This document shows positions 1 to 7,861 of a stretch of 58,152 bases of DNA, in pieces. The notes beneath the pieces are model-generated. The model was not told the origin of the DNA. It searched no databases and saw only the letters and a list, made by a program, of their open reading frames with translations. Source of the stretch: CALBZH01 sp964538515 (lineage in GTDB: Bacteria > Desulfobacterota > Syntrophobacteria > Syntrophobacterales > Syntrophobacteraceae); the NCBI GenBank assembly GCA_964538515.1, contig CAZIEW010000028.1, positions 1 through 58,152 of the forward strand, given 5' to 3'. The number at the start of each line of letters is the position of its first letter. Position 1 is the stretch's first letter. The position numbers and the translations under genes are program-made.

Positions 1-786
1 GCCGATCAAGGTGATGTTCAGCAAGCGGGCGAGCTCGATGGCCAGTGAGCTCGCCGTGTTCCGGCTGACGACCATCGGCAGCCCGATCTTGGCAGCCTTG
101 ATGACAATCTCCGAGGTGAGTCTCCCCGTCGTCAGCAAGAGTTTGTCATCCAGCGAAACCGTGTTCAGGAGCACGTATCCGGCAATCATATCCACCGCGT
201 TGTGGCGTCCGATATCGTCGCGAAAGAGAACCACCCGGTCCGGCTCCACCAAAGCCGTATTGTGGACCCCGTGCGTGTGCCGATACGTTTCGCTCAGACG
301 ATTGAGGTCTTCGACCCGCTCCACGACCTGGTGGGGACGCACCGTGAGGCTGCTTTCATTGGGGTGACTCAAGAGCGCGTCCAAAGCGAAATAGAAGAGC
401 GATCCCTTGCCGCATCCCGAGGTAACGGTTCGCTTTTGCCACAAGCGGTTCGCGAGGGCCGATTCCGAGCGGGTTGTCACATCGACCGTCCCCGCTTCCG
501 GATCGACGTCAACCCTGACGAGATCTTCCAAGCTCTCCAGAAAGCCTTCCCCATGGAAGAAGCCCACTGCCAATTCATCCACGTGGTGTCCGGCGCAAAG
601 CAGGGTCAGAATCTCCTTGCCGTTGAGATGAAGGGTGTAGGCTTTCTCCTGGATCACCCAATGCGGACGCCGATCGTGATATCCAAACCGATCATAGGTT
701 CGCGCCTCCACCGACCGAATGTGCTCGGCCGGCGATGATATTGGAGATTCGGCCTCCGTACCCCTTCCCTTCTCCATGGTGATCAT
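1..786 (-). CDS. fdhD: FdhD, formate dehydrogenase accessory sulfurtransferase (C-terminus cut by window edge)
   Basis: FdhD carries sulfur from the cysteine desulfurase IscS to the molybdenum cofactor of formate dehydrogenase, in the cytoplasm. The minus-strand frame stays open through base 1, so the C-terminus is missing. Visible marks are the loop TSGCGKGS with the reactive cysteine at about residue 125, the stretch RDDIGRHNAVD, and the family C-terminal block TTGRLTSEIVIKAA followed by MVVSRNTASSLAIELA. The usual CxxC of the loop is reduced to one cysteine (CGKG); from knowledge of the E. coli protein the first cysteine is the essential one. The start ATG at 786 overlaps the stop of the upstream Nudix gene (ATGA), so translation is probably coupled; a second ATG lies at 777. 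FocA, MobA-like and SelB genes elsewhere in the window fit a formate-metabolising host. Confidence 0.93.
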   Translation of the reverse strand, partial: MITMEKGRGTEAESPISSPAEHIRSVEARTYDRFGYHDRRPHWVIQEKAYTLHLNGKEILTLLCAGHHVDELAVGFFHGEGFLESLEDLVRVDVDPEAGTVDVTTRSESALANRLWQKRTVTSGCGKGSLFYFALDALLSHPNESSLTVRPHQVVERVEDLNRLSETYRHTHGVHNTALVEPDRVVLFRDDIGRHNAVDMIAGYVLLNTVSLDDKLLLTTGRLTSEIVIKAAKIGLPMVVSRNTASSLAIELARLLNITLIG

Positions 787-1256
787 GCCCCCCGAGCCGC
801 CAGACGGCTGCGGTAGTCTGCAAGGATCTCACCGTGATCGAAAGCAAGCGGCGTCGGCAGGTGGTCCAGAGGAAAGACGGCCACCCGGGCAGCATCGTCC
901 GCTGCGTGCAGATCACCACGGCCGTCGGCCGTGAACACCACCGTCACCGTGTGGTGTCTTGGGTCCCGACGCGGGTCCGAATAGGCCCTAAACTGGGCAA
1001 GCCGCTCGAGCTCGAGGCCCGTTTCCTCTTGAATCTCGCGGCGGACCGCCTCCTCGAGGCTTTCGCCGTAGTCCACGAATCCTCCGGGCAACGCCCACCC
1101 GTATGGAGGATTCTTCCTCTCGATGAGGACCACTCCCTGAGCACCCAGGGAGACAATCGCGTCAACCGTTAGAAACGGGTTGCGATAGACGGTGACCAGG
1201 GACCCGCACGTCGGACAGTGAACGCTGTTTTCTGCCATTGCATGCTCGCTGACCAA
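783..1256 (-). CDS. Nudix hydrolase with N-terminal zinc-ribbon
   Basis: This is a 157-residue Nudix protein that would hydrolyse a nucleoside diphosphate linked to another moiety (ADP-ribose, NADH or a similar compound). The Nudix box runs from about residue 58 to 81 (GGFVDYGESLEEAVRREI, then QEETGLE) and keeps the REUxEExG core. A CPTC pair at residues 14-17 looks like half of a small zinc ribbon, as seen in NudC-like and ADP-ribose pyrophosphatase-like members; I do not see a second CxxC. The longest frame starts at TTG 1256, preceded by GGGAGAA at suitable distance; an ATG lies at 1238. The gene sits 45 bases after the permease stop and overlaps fdhD by four bases, so the three probably share a transcript. 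The substrate cannot be read from the sequence. Confidence 0.85.
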   Translation of the reverse strand: MVSEHAMAENSVHCPTCGSLVTVYRNPFLTVDAIVSLGAQGVVLIERKNPPYGWALPGGFVDYGESLEEAVRREIQEETGLELERLAQFRAYSDPRRDPRHHTVTVVFTADGRGDLHAADDAARVAVFPLDHLPTPLAFDHGEILADYRSRLAARGA

Positions 1257-1301
1257 AGACGCTTCTCCCTTAGCGACGTGATGCCGCCACCGACATGGAG
1301 C

Positions 1302-2618
1302 TTAAGCAGGACGAGCGTCCTTTGGCTTCCTGAGTACCAGATGCTCCAGAGCCAGAACCAAGACGATGCCGACAATCAGTCCGTTCCCACAAAACACACG
1401 CAGGGATGTCGGCATCGAAGCCATAAACGGCTCGGGTAGGAACCCGACCATCGTACCGATGAGCAGCGGCAGCCCCACCACGAAATAGTCCCGAACGGTC
1501 GGCCCTCCCCCGGCAACGACCGCCAGCCCGGCTCCCACCTGGGCTCCCATCGCCGTACAGAGGGCCGCACCGACCACAGGGGCAGGAATCATGGACAGCA
1601 ATGCCGCCAGCTTGGGCAAGAAGGCAGCCGCAATCATAATGATACCGCACCAGGCAACCGCGTAGCGACTCGCCACCCGGTTGGCAAGGATCACCCCGGG
1701 ACTCATGCTGTAGCTCACCGTCCCCACCAGCCCCAGAAGTCCGCAGCAAATCCCTCCCAGGCCGTTCACCAGAACGCCTCGGGAAATGGCTTCAGGCAGG
1801 CGGGCATTGTCGGTGATGCGTGCAACGCCGTGGAGACTGCCGAGGCTGTTCACCAGCACAGCGACGTAGGACGACGCGAAGGCAAGAAGCGCCGGCCAGT
1901 AGACGGAAGGCCTGATGGGCGTCCAAAGGACCGGCATTCTGAACCACTGGGCCTGCAGAACACCCTGGACCTCCACGCGCTGCAGCACAAGGAAGACAAT
2001 CGTCCCCAGGAACATGCCGATCAGCAGAGCCACGGTCTTCAAGAACCCGCGAAGCCAGTGAGCCAGACCCGCCGTAACCGTCACCAGCAGGAGGCTCACC
2101 AGAAAGACCATCCCGCTGCCGTGAGGCTCGGCCGGACTCACCCCGATCAGGGACCGGAGAAGATGCGGCAGCAGGGTGAAGGCGATGAGCATGAGGATAA
2201 CGCCGACCACGTTCGGAGTGGCCCAGGCGATGGCGCGCTCCAGCTTCCGGGAGGCCACGAGGAGAACGAGCAGGGCGCTTCCCGCAATCGTTCCTCCCTG
2301 AATCGTCTGGATCCCGTAGGGAGCAAGGGTCACGAAGGTCAAGAGCAGCGCCGTGGACGGACCATCCAGAATGGGATACCGGTGTCCCCACAAACACTGG
2401 CAGAGCGTCTGCAGCCCGGAAGTCAGCAGCACAAGCTGAAAGAAGCGAATCGCCCCGGAGACATCCGTCTGCAGTGCCTGGCAGCTCAGGTTCGACACGA
2501 CGATGAGGGCCGGAAACATGATGACGGCCCACTGGAAGCCGTAGAGCACACCCAGGCGGATCGGAGGATAATCATCGATGTCGTAAAGGTAACGCTGCTC
2601 CGCCATGGCTATCGTCAC
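1302..2618 (-). CDS. NCS2-family nucleobase (xanthine/uracil) permease
   Basis: A 438-residue inner-membrane protein with about 12 to 14 hydrophobic segments and the features of the nucleobase:cation symporter 2 family (UraA/XanQ). The N-terminus RLGVLYGFQWAVIMFPALIV, the segment GHRYPILDGPSTALL, and later SPGVILANRVASRYAV correspond to conserved NCS2 regions. It is somewhat divergent from UraA and PbuX, and the specificity (uracil, xanthine or uric acid) cannot be assigned. It lies directly downstream of prs (45-base gap), whose product makes PRPP, the co-substrate that phosphoribosyltransferases use to trap imported bases, so a salvage role is a reasonable inference. Start ATG 2618; an internal ATG lies five codons further in. 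Confidence 0.85.
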   Translation of the reverse strand: MTIAMAEQRYLYDIDDYPPIRLGVLYGFQWAVIMFPALIVVSNLSCQALQTDVSGAIRFFQLVLLTSGLQTLCQCLWGHRYPILDGPSTALLLTFVTLAPYGIQTIQGGTIAGSALLVLLVASRKLERAIAWATPNVVGVILMLIAFTLLPHLLRSLIGVSPAEPHGSGMVFLVSLLLVTVTAGLAHWLRGFLKTVALLIGMFLGTIVFLVLQRVEVQGVLQAQWFRMPVLWTPIRPSVYWPALLAFASSYVAVLVNSLGSLHGVARITDNARLPEAISRGVLVNGLGGICCGLLGLVGTVSYSMSPGVILANRVASRYAVAWCGIIMIAAAFLPKLAALLSMIPAPVVGAALCTAMGAQVGAGLAVVAGGGPTVRDYFVVGLPLLIGTMVGFLPEPFMASMPTSLRVFCGNGLIVGIVLVLALEHLVLRKPKDARPA

Positions 2619-2663
2619 GAAAGGTTGAGCGGACGAGCCGGGGGAAAGCCCGTCCGCGATATG

Positions 2664-3617
2664 TCAGTGCTGGATTTCAAACAGTGAGCTGATGGAGTCT
2701 TCGTTGTGGATGCTCCGGATGGCTGCGGAAAAAAGTCGGCAGGACGGCAGGCACTTGATCTTCTTGCATTGGGACGCCTGGGGCCGCAACGGCAGGGTAT
2801 CCGTAACGACCAGGCTTTTTAACGGGCTGTTCTCGATCCTCTCTACGGCGGGACCCGACAAGACCGCATGCGTCACACAGGCGTGGACCTCCCGAGCCCC
2901 TTTGTCAAGCAGCGTGCGCGTGGCCTCGACAAGGGTCCCGGCCGTATCCACCATGTCGTCCAGCACCACGGCGGTCTTCCCTTCCACTTCGCCGATGATG
3001 TTGAGGGCTTCGGCCTCGTTCACGTCTGAGCGGCGCTTGTCGATGAGAGCCAGGCTCGCCTGCAGCCGCCTGGCATAGGCGCGTGCCCGAGGCACGCCGC
3101 CCGCATCCGGGGAGACGATCACCAAGCCGTGGTTCAACTGCTCCTTGATGTAAGGGAGCAGGATGGGCGACCCGTACAGGTTGTCCACCGGGATATCGAA
3201 GAAGCCCTGAATCTGACCGGCGTGAAGATCCATCGTGAGGACTCTTTCCGCTCCCACCCGGGCGATCATGTCCGCTACCAGCCGTGCAGTGATTGGAACG
3301 CGCGGTTTATTCTTCCTGTCCTGCCTCGCGTAGCTGTAATACGGGATCACTGCGGTGACGCGACGGGCGGAAGCGCGCTTACAGGCATCGATCATGAGGA
3401 GCAGCTCCATCAAGTGCTGATTCACCGGATGAGCGCCGGACTGCACGATGAAGACGTCCACCCCTCTCACGTTTTCACTGATTTCTACCCGAATCTCCCC
3501 ATCACTGAACGTGCTCACCAGCGCGCGTCCCAACGAGACCTCCAGGGAATTGCAGATCTGCTGAGCCAGCTCGGGATTGCTGTTGCCGGAAAAGACCTTT
3601 AACCCGTGCGTCGACAT
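2664..3617 (-). CDS. prs: Ribose-phosphate pyrophosphokinase
   Basis: Prs makes 5-phosphoribosyl-1-pyrophosphate from ribose-5-phosphate and ATP, feeding purine, pyrimidine, NAD, histidine and tryptophan synthesis. The 317-residue length is normal for class I enzymes. Visible marks are FSDGEIRVEISENVRG near residue 40, the YYSYARQDRK flexible-loop region near residue 95, MDLHAGQIQGFFDIPVDNLY near residue 130, and the PRPP-binding loop VVLDDMVDTAGT near residue 215. The phosphate-sensing block is QSGAHPVNQ rather than the more common QSTxxPVN form. A purine-rich GGGAGAGG lies before ATG 3617. The 121 bases upstream are AT-rich and may hold the promoter of this gene and the permease-Nudix-fdhD run. 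hisA and nadC in the window are in PRPP-using pathways. Confidence 0.96.
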   Translation of the reverse strand: MSTHGLKVFSGNSNPELAQQICNSLEVSLGRALVSTFSDGEIRVEISENVRGVDVFIVQSGAHPVNQHLMELLLMIDACKRASARRVTAVIPYYSYARQDRKNKPRVPITARLVADMIARVGAERVLTMDLHAGQIQGFFDIPVDNLYGSPILLPYIKEQLNHGLVIVSPDAGGVPRARAYARRLQASLALIDKRRSDVNEAEALNIIGEVEGKTAVVLDDMVDTAGTLVEATRTLLDKGAREVHACVTHAVLSGPAVERIENSPLKSLVVTDTLPLRPQASQCKKIKCLPSCRLFSAAIRSIHNEDSISSLFEIQH

Positions 3618-3652
3618 GGAGCCTGAACCTCTCCCTCATCTAGATTGAAATC

Positions 3653-3658
3653 ATTATA
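3653..3658 (-). promoter_or_regulatory. Candidate -10 element upstream of prs
   Basis: On the minus strand a perfect TATAAT lies 35 bases before the prs start in an AT-rich stretch (about 3635-3720) unlike the flanking sequence. No good -35 hexamer stands 16 to 18 bases upstream; a second -10-like TATACT lies further upstream. This is a sequence match only. Confidence 0.3.
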
Positions 3659-3738
3659 AAAATAGACTTATCCAGGATGCCTCAGGGCGCTACCTAAATA
3701 GTATACGCCATCCCGATTGGCAACCTTTTTCAACACCG

Positions 3739-4485
3739 TTAAATCGCGTCGAAGTCCTCCTCGAAGACCGTGTACGCCTCGTTGCCCGGCCAGTATAGAA
3801 AGCGGTGACAATGGGGGCAGTTCATGATGGATTCATCCTTCATGAGCTCGATGTACTTCTGCGGGGGGATATTCAGATGACACACCTGGCAGACGCCTCC
3901 CTCGCACGCGGCCACGGCGATTCCGGCCTGTCGCTCCAGCAGGTGATCACACCGTTTCAGAAGAGCCGGATCGACCTGCTCTCGGACTTTCTGAGCGATT
4001 CCATCCAGACGGTCCAGCCTATCCTTGATACGCTCGCTTTCCGCAAGAAGCTGCCTTTTCTCCGCCTCGATCCGCTCCTTGTGACCGCTCAGCTCCTTCT
4101 CTTCCACCTTCACCTGCTTGCCGAGAAGCTCGATCTTCTCCATGTATTCGAGGGCCTCGTCTTCCTTTCCCCCAATTTCCTTCTTGATGTCTTCGATCTC
4201 CTTAAGAATGGCCTGATACTCCTTGTTGGTCTTGACCTCGTTCATGCGAGTCTTGCTGCGGGCAATTTTGGTCTCCTGGTCGGCAATCCCCTGCTCGAGC
4301 GCCCGGTGCATCTTGCGTGCATGATCCAGCTCAGCCTTCTTGGCAAGGAACGCCTCTTCAAGCCGTTCATATTCCTTCTCTAAGTCTGCGACCCGCTTCG
4401 GCGTTGCCTCAAATCCGCGGATCAGCTCCCGTCTCCTGTCCTCCAACAGCTGTAATTCCACCAAGTGCTTGAGCTGTTCAAACAA
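3739..4485 (-). CDS. COG1579 coiled-coil protein with C4 zinc ribbon (DUF164)
   Basis: A 248-residue protein with two parts. Residues 1 to about 180 are a long charged helical coiled coil (runs such as KTNKEYQAILKEIEDIKKEI), and residues about 190 to 235 carry a four-cysteine zinc ribbon (CQVC and CPHC about 30 residues apart). This is the architecture of the widespread COG1579/DUF164 family, whose role is unproven; it is often linked to RNA or nucleic-acid processes. The start is a TTG at 4485 with a strong AAGGAGG six bases upstream. It follows the Nif3-like gene on the same strand after 71 bases, a pairing common in Desulfobacterota and suggesting co-transcription. Confidence 0.88.
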   Translation of the reverse strand: MFEQLKHLVELQLLEDRRRELIRGFEATPKRVADLEKEYERLEEAFLAKKAELDHARKMHRALEQGIADQETKIARSKTRMNEVKTNKEYQAILKEIEDIKKEIGGKEDEALEYMEKIELLGKQVKVEEKELSGHKERIEAEKRQLLAESERIKDRLDRLDGIAQKVREQVDPALLKRCDHLLERQAGIAVAACEGGVCQVCHLNIPPQKYIELMKDESIMNCPHCHRFLYWPGNEAYTVFEEDFDAI

Positions 4486-4556
4486 TTCCTGCCTCCTTCA
4501 GATGCCGGATACGCCGTCCGACTGCGACGGTCGATCCGCAGGCCCATCTCAACCGA

Positions 4557-5372
4557 CTAAAGGTACCAAAAGGGGTCGCTTTCTTCCGTGGATTCCCACA
4601 CATCCAACCTCACTTGTCGTTCACGAGAGCGCCTCACAAGGTATTCCGCAAGCGGATGGATGATGATGTGCTCGGAAGCGAAGTGCCCCACATCGATCAG
4701 AGCGAGCCCCTCTTCCACCGCTCGTTGCCCTTCGTGGTACTTGATGTCGCCGGTCACATACGCATCCACGCCGGCGGCCAGAGCCGCATCAAGCAGGCTG
4801 CCGCCGCTTCCCGTGCACACGGCGACGCGCCGGATCGATCGATCGGGGCTTCCCACCACTCTCACCTTTGCCCCCCCCAGCGCGAGCTCGAGACTCCTGG
4901 CCAATCCGGCCAATCGCACGACTTGCGGCAGACTCCCCACACGCCCGATGCCGAGCGGAGCCCCCTCCCCATCCACGGAGCCTCCCGCATCCATAGGAAC
5001 AGTATCCGCCAGCCCCATCAGGCCGCACAATCGATCGTTCGTTCCTTCCCGGGAAATGTCAAGGTTGGTGTGTGCCGCGATCAAGCTCAACCGATTTCGA
5101 ATGGCCTTGGCCACGAGGGCTCCCGGATATTCATCCTCGCGGACAGCGGCCATGGGACGAAAAATGAGCGGATGGTGGGTCACGAGCGCCTGGCATTCCC
5201 GTCGAATCGCTTCATCCAACGTTCGAGAGCTCACATCGAGAGCAACCAGCACCCGCTCCACCTTCGATGCGGGGTCCCCCACCTGAAGCCCACAGTGATC
5301 CCACTTCTCGGCCAGTCGAAATGGAGCGTAGTCATCGATCCAGCCAATCACGTCGCTCACGCAAATCATCAT
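4557..5372 (-). CDS. Nif3-like dinuclear metal-centre protein (YbgI/YqfO family)
   Basis: A 271-residue member of the Nif3 family (often named GTP cyclohydrolase 1 type 2 homologue, although the biochemical role is unsettled). Metal-binding signatures are visible: the N-terminal VSDVIGWIDDYAPFRLAEKW with DHCGLQVG, the LVTHHPLIF motif near residue 65, AAHTNLD near residue 98, and the C-terminal IDVGHFASEH near residue 226. The histidines and acidic residues that hold the two metals are therefore present. Length matches the short E. coli YbgI type without the PII-like insert domain. The start ATG 5372 follows GAGGCGG; the next codon is also ATG. It is downstream of the tRNA terminator and upstream of the COG1579 gene. 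Confidence 0.9.
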   Translation of the reverse strand: MMICVSDVIGWIDDYAPFRLAEKWDHCGLQVGDPASKVERVLVALDVSSRTLDEAIRRECQALVTHHPLIFRPMAAVREDEYPGALVAKAIRNRLSLIAAHTNLDISREGTNDRLCGLMGLADTVPMDAGGSVDGEGAPLGIGRVGSLPQVVRLAGLARSLELALGGAKVRVVGSPDRSIRRVAVCTGSGGSLLDAALAAGVDAYVTGDIKYHEGQRAVEEGLALIDVGHFASEHIIIHPLAEYLVRRSRERQVRLDVWESTEESDPFWYL

Positions 5373-5393
5373 TCCGCCTCATTGAGGAAACAC

Positions 5394-5425
5394 AAAAAAA
5401 AGGGGTGTCCGCCTGGAACACCCCT
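5394..5425 (-). terminator. Rho-independent terminator downstream of tRNA-Met
   Basis: On the minus strand the stem AGGGGTGT / ACACCCCT with a nine-base loop (5401-5425) is followed directly by a T8 run (complement of 5394-5401). It lies 150 bases beyond the 3' end of the tRNA gene and before the Nif3-like gene, so it most likely ends the tRNA transcript. Confidence 0.85.
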
Positions 5426-5575
5426 CGTCTGCCTCTGCCGAGATATCGTTTTCAATCCGAATTGCGTCGGCTGTTGATCCTCCTTAACGCCGTCGGCGCT
5501 CACCCGGATGCCTCCCCGATGTCGCTTCCTGGGAGTCGGTATGCTTATCTGCCCTTGCATCGGTCCTTGGTTCCT

Positions 5576-5651
5576 TGGTGGGCCCACCTGGCCTCGAACC
5601 AGGGACCTACCGGTTATGAGCCGGTGGCTCTACCAGCTGAGCTATGGGCCC
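5576..5651 (-). tRNA. tRNA-Met (CAT), elongator type
   Basis: A full cloverleaf reads on the minus strand. The acceptor stem GGGCCCA pairs with TGGGCCC, the D arm is GCTCAGCTGGTAGAGC, the anticodon stem ACCGG/CCGGT encloses the loop CTCATAA (anticodon CAT), and the T arm CCTGG-TTCGAGG-CCAGG is intact. The discriminator A and an encoded CCA (5576-5579) follow. The first acceptor pair G-C argues against an initiator tRNA. A CAT anticodon can also belong to tRNA-Ile2, in which C34 is converted to lysidine by TilS; the overall form looks like elongator Met, but sequence reading alone does not settle this. A terminator lies 150 bases downstream. Confidence 0.92.
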
Positions 5652-5739
5652 AACATGCTTCGGTCAACGGATGCTCTATATAAAGAGAGGGCGGAAACCT
5701 TGTCAAGCGCTTTCCCTCGTTCCTACCAGAGCCCCCGGA

Positions 5740-7497
5740 TCATCGTGCGAGCCCAAACCATTTGGACTTTTTGGCAGGCTGTTGACGCGTGGCGAGGAGG
5801 CTGCTCAAGGCCTTCTCGATCTCCGCATCCTCGGGAAGGAGGCTTGCCGCGCGCTCCAGCAGACCGATCGCCGCATCGACCTGCTGCACCTCCTGGTAAT
5901 ACTTCGCCAGTGCCAAATTCATTCCGGCGTGATCGGGCTGAATGGAGAGTCCCCTTTTCATGCATTCCGCGGCCTCACCGGCTCTGCGCTGAGCCTTGAA
6001 GAAATTGGCGTAGAGCTGCCAGCATTCAACATCTCTCGGATTCTGGCGAAGGGCTGTCTTGAGCCATCGTTCTCCCTCGTCGGCCAAGCGCGATTCCAGG
6101 AGGAGCTCGATAGCGTATCGCATGAAGTCCGCGTCTTTCTTCTGAACCTCCCTGAGCTCACTCAGCAACTGGAGCGCCGCTTCACGATCTCCCAAACGTA
6201 GCTCGCAGTACGCCAGGTGAAGACGCCCCAGGGCATTACGGGGCTCGAGGAGCAAGCCCTGCGAGAATGCTTCGCGCGCCATGCCCACGACCTCGTCGGG
6301 CTCCTTCTCGGCGAAATAGCTATAGTCTACGCGGTCCGTCCGTCTGGGTCTTCCGTGATTGCGCAGCCAACGCTCGCTGTCGAGCAGGATCTGCCCAATC
6401 TTGAAAAAGATCTCATGCGCCTTGATCGTTTCGCTGACTTCGAGCAAGTGGGTCAGGACCGCACTGGTCCTCCCTTGAGCCAGGAAGAAATCAGCGGTGC
6501 TGATCTGCACGGGAACGTTGCCATGCGGTAACTGAAAGAGCCGGTCAAACAGAGCCATCGCCATGCCCAGACGGCCTTCCTCGATCGACTTGGCCGCCAG
6601 GTCGGCGAGCACCCCGGCTATTTCGGACATCGGATCGCTATAGGGCAGGAAGCCCTCTCCCATTTCCTCGAGAATCTGGATTATCTCATCCAGTCTTTCT
6701 CTCTGGTGGAGGAGAATCAACAGCGACCGAATGCTGGGAACAAAGAACGGATTGACCGACAAGGCCGTACGATGGCTCTTGATGGCCTTGTCCACAAGTC
6801 CACGTTGCTCATTGAGAAAACCATATTCGAAATAGGCTTTGGGCAGCTCGAGGTGCGTTTCCAGCTTATCCGGGAAGTTGCGCGCGATGGTGATGGCCGT
6901 CTGGAGCTGGTCTTCGGCCTCGAGCCACTTCTTCCCCAAGGTGTAGGTTCGAGCAAGGCCGAGACTCCCCTCGAAATACCGGGCATTCTGACTCGTGTAC
7001 ACGGTCCGGTACGCGATGAAATAGGAATTGAACGCGCCTGCGGCCTGCTCCAAATCGCCGGCCTCCAACAGCCTCCATGCCTCCTTGAGCATCCCTTTCA
7101 GGGCATCTTGAGCGGACCCCGTCACCAAGATGTTCCGAATCAACCGCTCAAGTGTCTCGCGGCTGACGGGCTCGACCAAAACGCCTGCCGCCCCTTTGCT
7201 CAAGATGCCAAGGGAGTAACGAATCCCTTGGTCCGGAGCCAGCGCGACCACGGGAACCCCCGAGCTCCCTTCAATGTTTCGAAGCTCGAGCAGGAGAGCG
7301 TCAAGCCCGACACCCTCATCGAAATGGGTGACAATGATCAAATCAAGATGACTGGAAAGGATAATCTCTCTTGCGCCTGCAACATCTCCGGCAACCTGGA
7401 TTTCACGAAACCCACAGAAGCGGAGCACCGACAGGTAATGTTTCAGCTTGAGTCGCTGGTCATCGAACAGCAATACTTTCAACGCACTGAGATCCAT
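5740..7497 (-). CDS. Degenerate receiver domain fused to TPR repeats
   Basis: A 585-residue cytoplasmic protein. Residues 1 to about 125 form a response-regulator receiver fold: VLLFDDQ keeps the acidic pair, but the phospho-acceptor position in DLIIVTHFDEG is Thr, and the conserved Lys before the last strand is Glu (GVLVEPVS). This makes a pseudo-receiver unlikely to be phosphorylated in the usual way. Residues about 130 to 570 hold several tetratricopeptide repeats (for example AIKSHRTALSVNPFFVPSIR and QVDAAIGLLERAASLLPEDA), a protein-binding scaffold. No output DNA-binding or enzymatic domain is visible. A GAGGCAAAG precedes ATG 7497. It stands alone on the minus strand between the tRNA and the repeat-rich gap after rpoD. 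Partner and signal are unknown. Confidence 0.85.
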   Translation of the reverse strand: MDLSALKVLLFDDQRLKLKHYLSVLRFCGFREIQVAGDVAGAREIILSSHLDLIIVTHFDEGVGLDALLLELRNIEGSSGVPVVALAPDQGIRYSLGILSKGAAGVLVEPVSRETLERLIRNILVTGSAQDALKGMLKEAWRLLEAGDLEQAAGAFNSYFIAYRTVYTSQNARYFEGSLGLARTYTLGKKWLEAEDQLQTAITIARNFPDKLETHLELPKAYFEYGFLNEQRGLVDKAIKSHRTALSVNPFFVPSIRSLLILLHQRERLDEIIQILEEMGEGFLPYSDPMSEIAGVLADLAAKSIEEGRLGMAMALFDRLFQLPHGNVPVQISTADFFLAQGRTSAVLTHLLEVSETIKAHEIFFKIGQILLDSERWLRNHGRPRRTDRVDYSYFAEKEPDEVVGMAREAFSQGLLLEPRNALGRLHLAYCELRLGDREAALQLLSELREVQKKDADFMRYAIELLLESRLADEGERWLKTALRQNPRDVECWQLYANFFKAQRRAGEAAECMKRGLSIQPDHAGMNLALAKYYQEVQQVDAAIGLLERAASLLPEDAEIEKALSSLLATRQQPAKKSKWFGLAR

Positions 7498-7861
7498 AAT
7501 CTCTTTGCCTCATGCTGATACACATCATCAAGACGTTGAGCGGTAAACCGGCTTCAACGCAGCCCACTCCTCGAAGCGGCGCCGCAGGACGCCGTTAGAG
7601 GAGGCTCCGGACCCCAAATCGTATGGGGCTGAGCCGCCACGAACGAGAGAGAATAGACCGCTTCCGTCGGGTTTCAGGGCAGGGGCTCACCGGATGAGGT
7701 CAGTGAGCATCTTCCCAGCGACAGGACTTCGGGAGGAGGCCCCCTGCGCCCGGTTCGAGGACCGAGCGCGGGAGGACTGAAAACTGGCAGGCGGGATATG
7801 GGACCTCAAGCCTTCGATCACGGCAATCGAGCGCTCGAGTCCTCAAACCGTTGCTTCATGT
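7498..7861. other. 364-base gap rich in inverted repeats, possible structured RNA
   Basis: No convincing reading frame is present. Several GC-rich inverted repeats can be read: GGCTC (7603-7607) with GAGCC (7631-7635), enclosing CCCC (7612-7615) with GGGG (7625-7628); 7677-7686 with 7739-7751, enclosing the hairpins 7687-7690/7703-7706 and 7711-7716/7731-7736; an outer pairing 7672-7677 with 7777-7783; and the competing hairpin 7746-7754/7761-7769. The strand cannot be decided. I compared it by eye with RNase P, SRP, tmRNA, 6S and cobalamin-riboswitch signatures and found no convincing match. It may be an untranslated region or terminator zone of rpoD, or a structured RNA. Confidence 0.35.

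Noticed and set aside
5576..5651. tRNA-Ile2 (lysidine) instead of tRNA-Met
   Set aside because: Overall form favours elongator Met, although a CAT anticodon alone cannot exclude it.
7498..7861. RNase P, 6S, SRP, tmRNA or cobalamin riboswitch
   Set aside because: Conserved sequence blocks of each were looked for on both strands and did not match convincingly.
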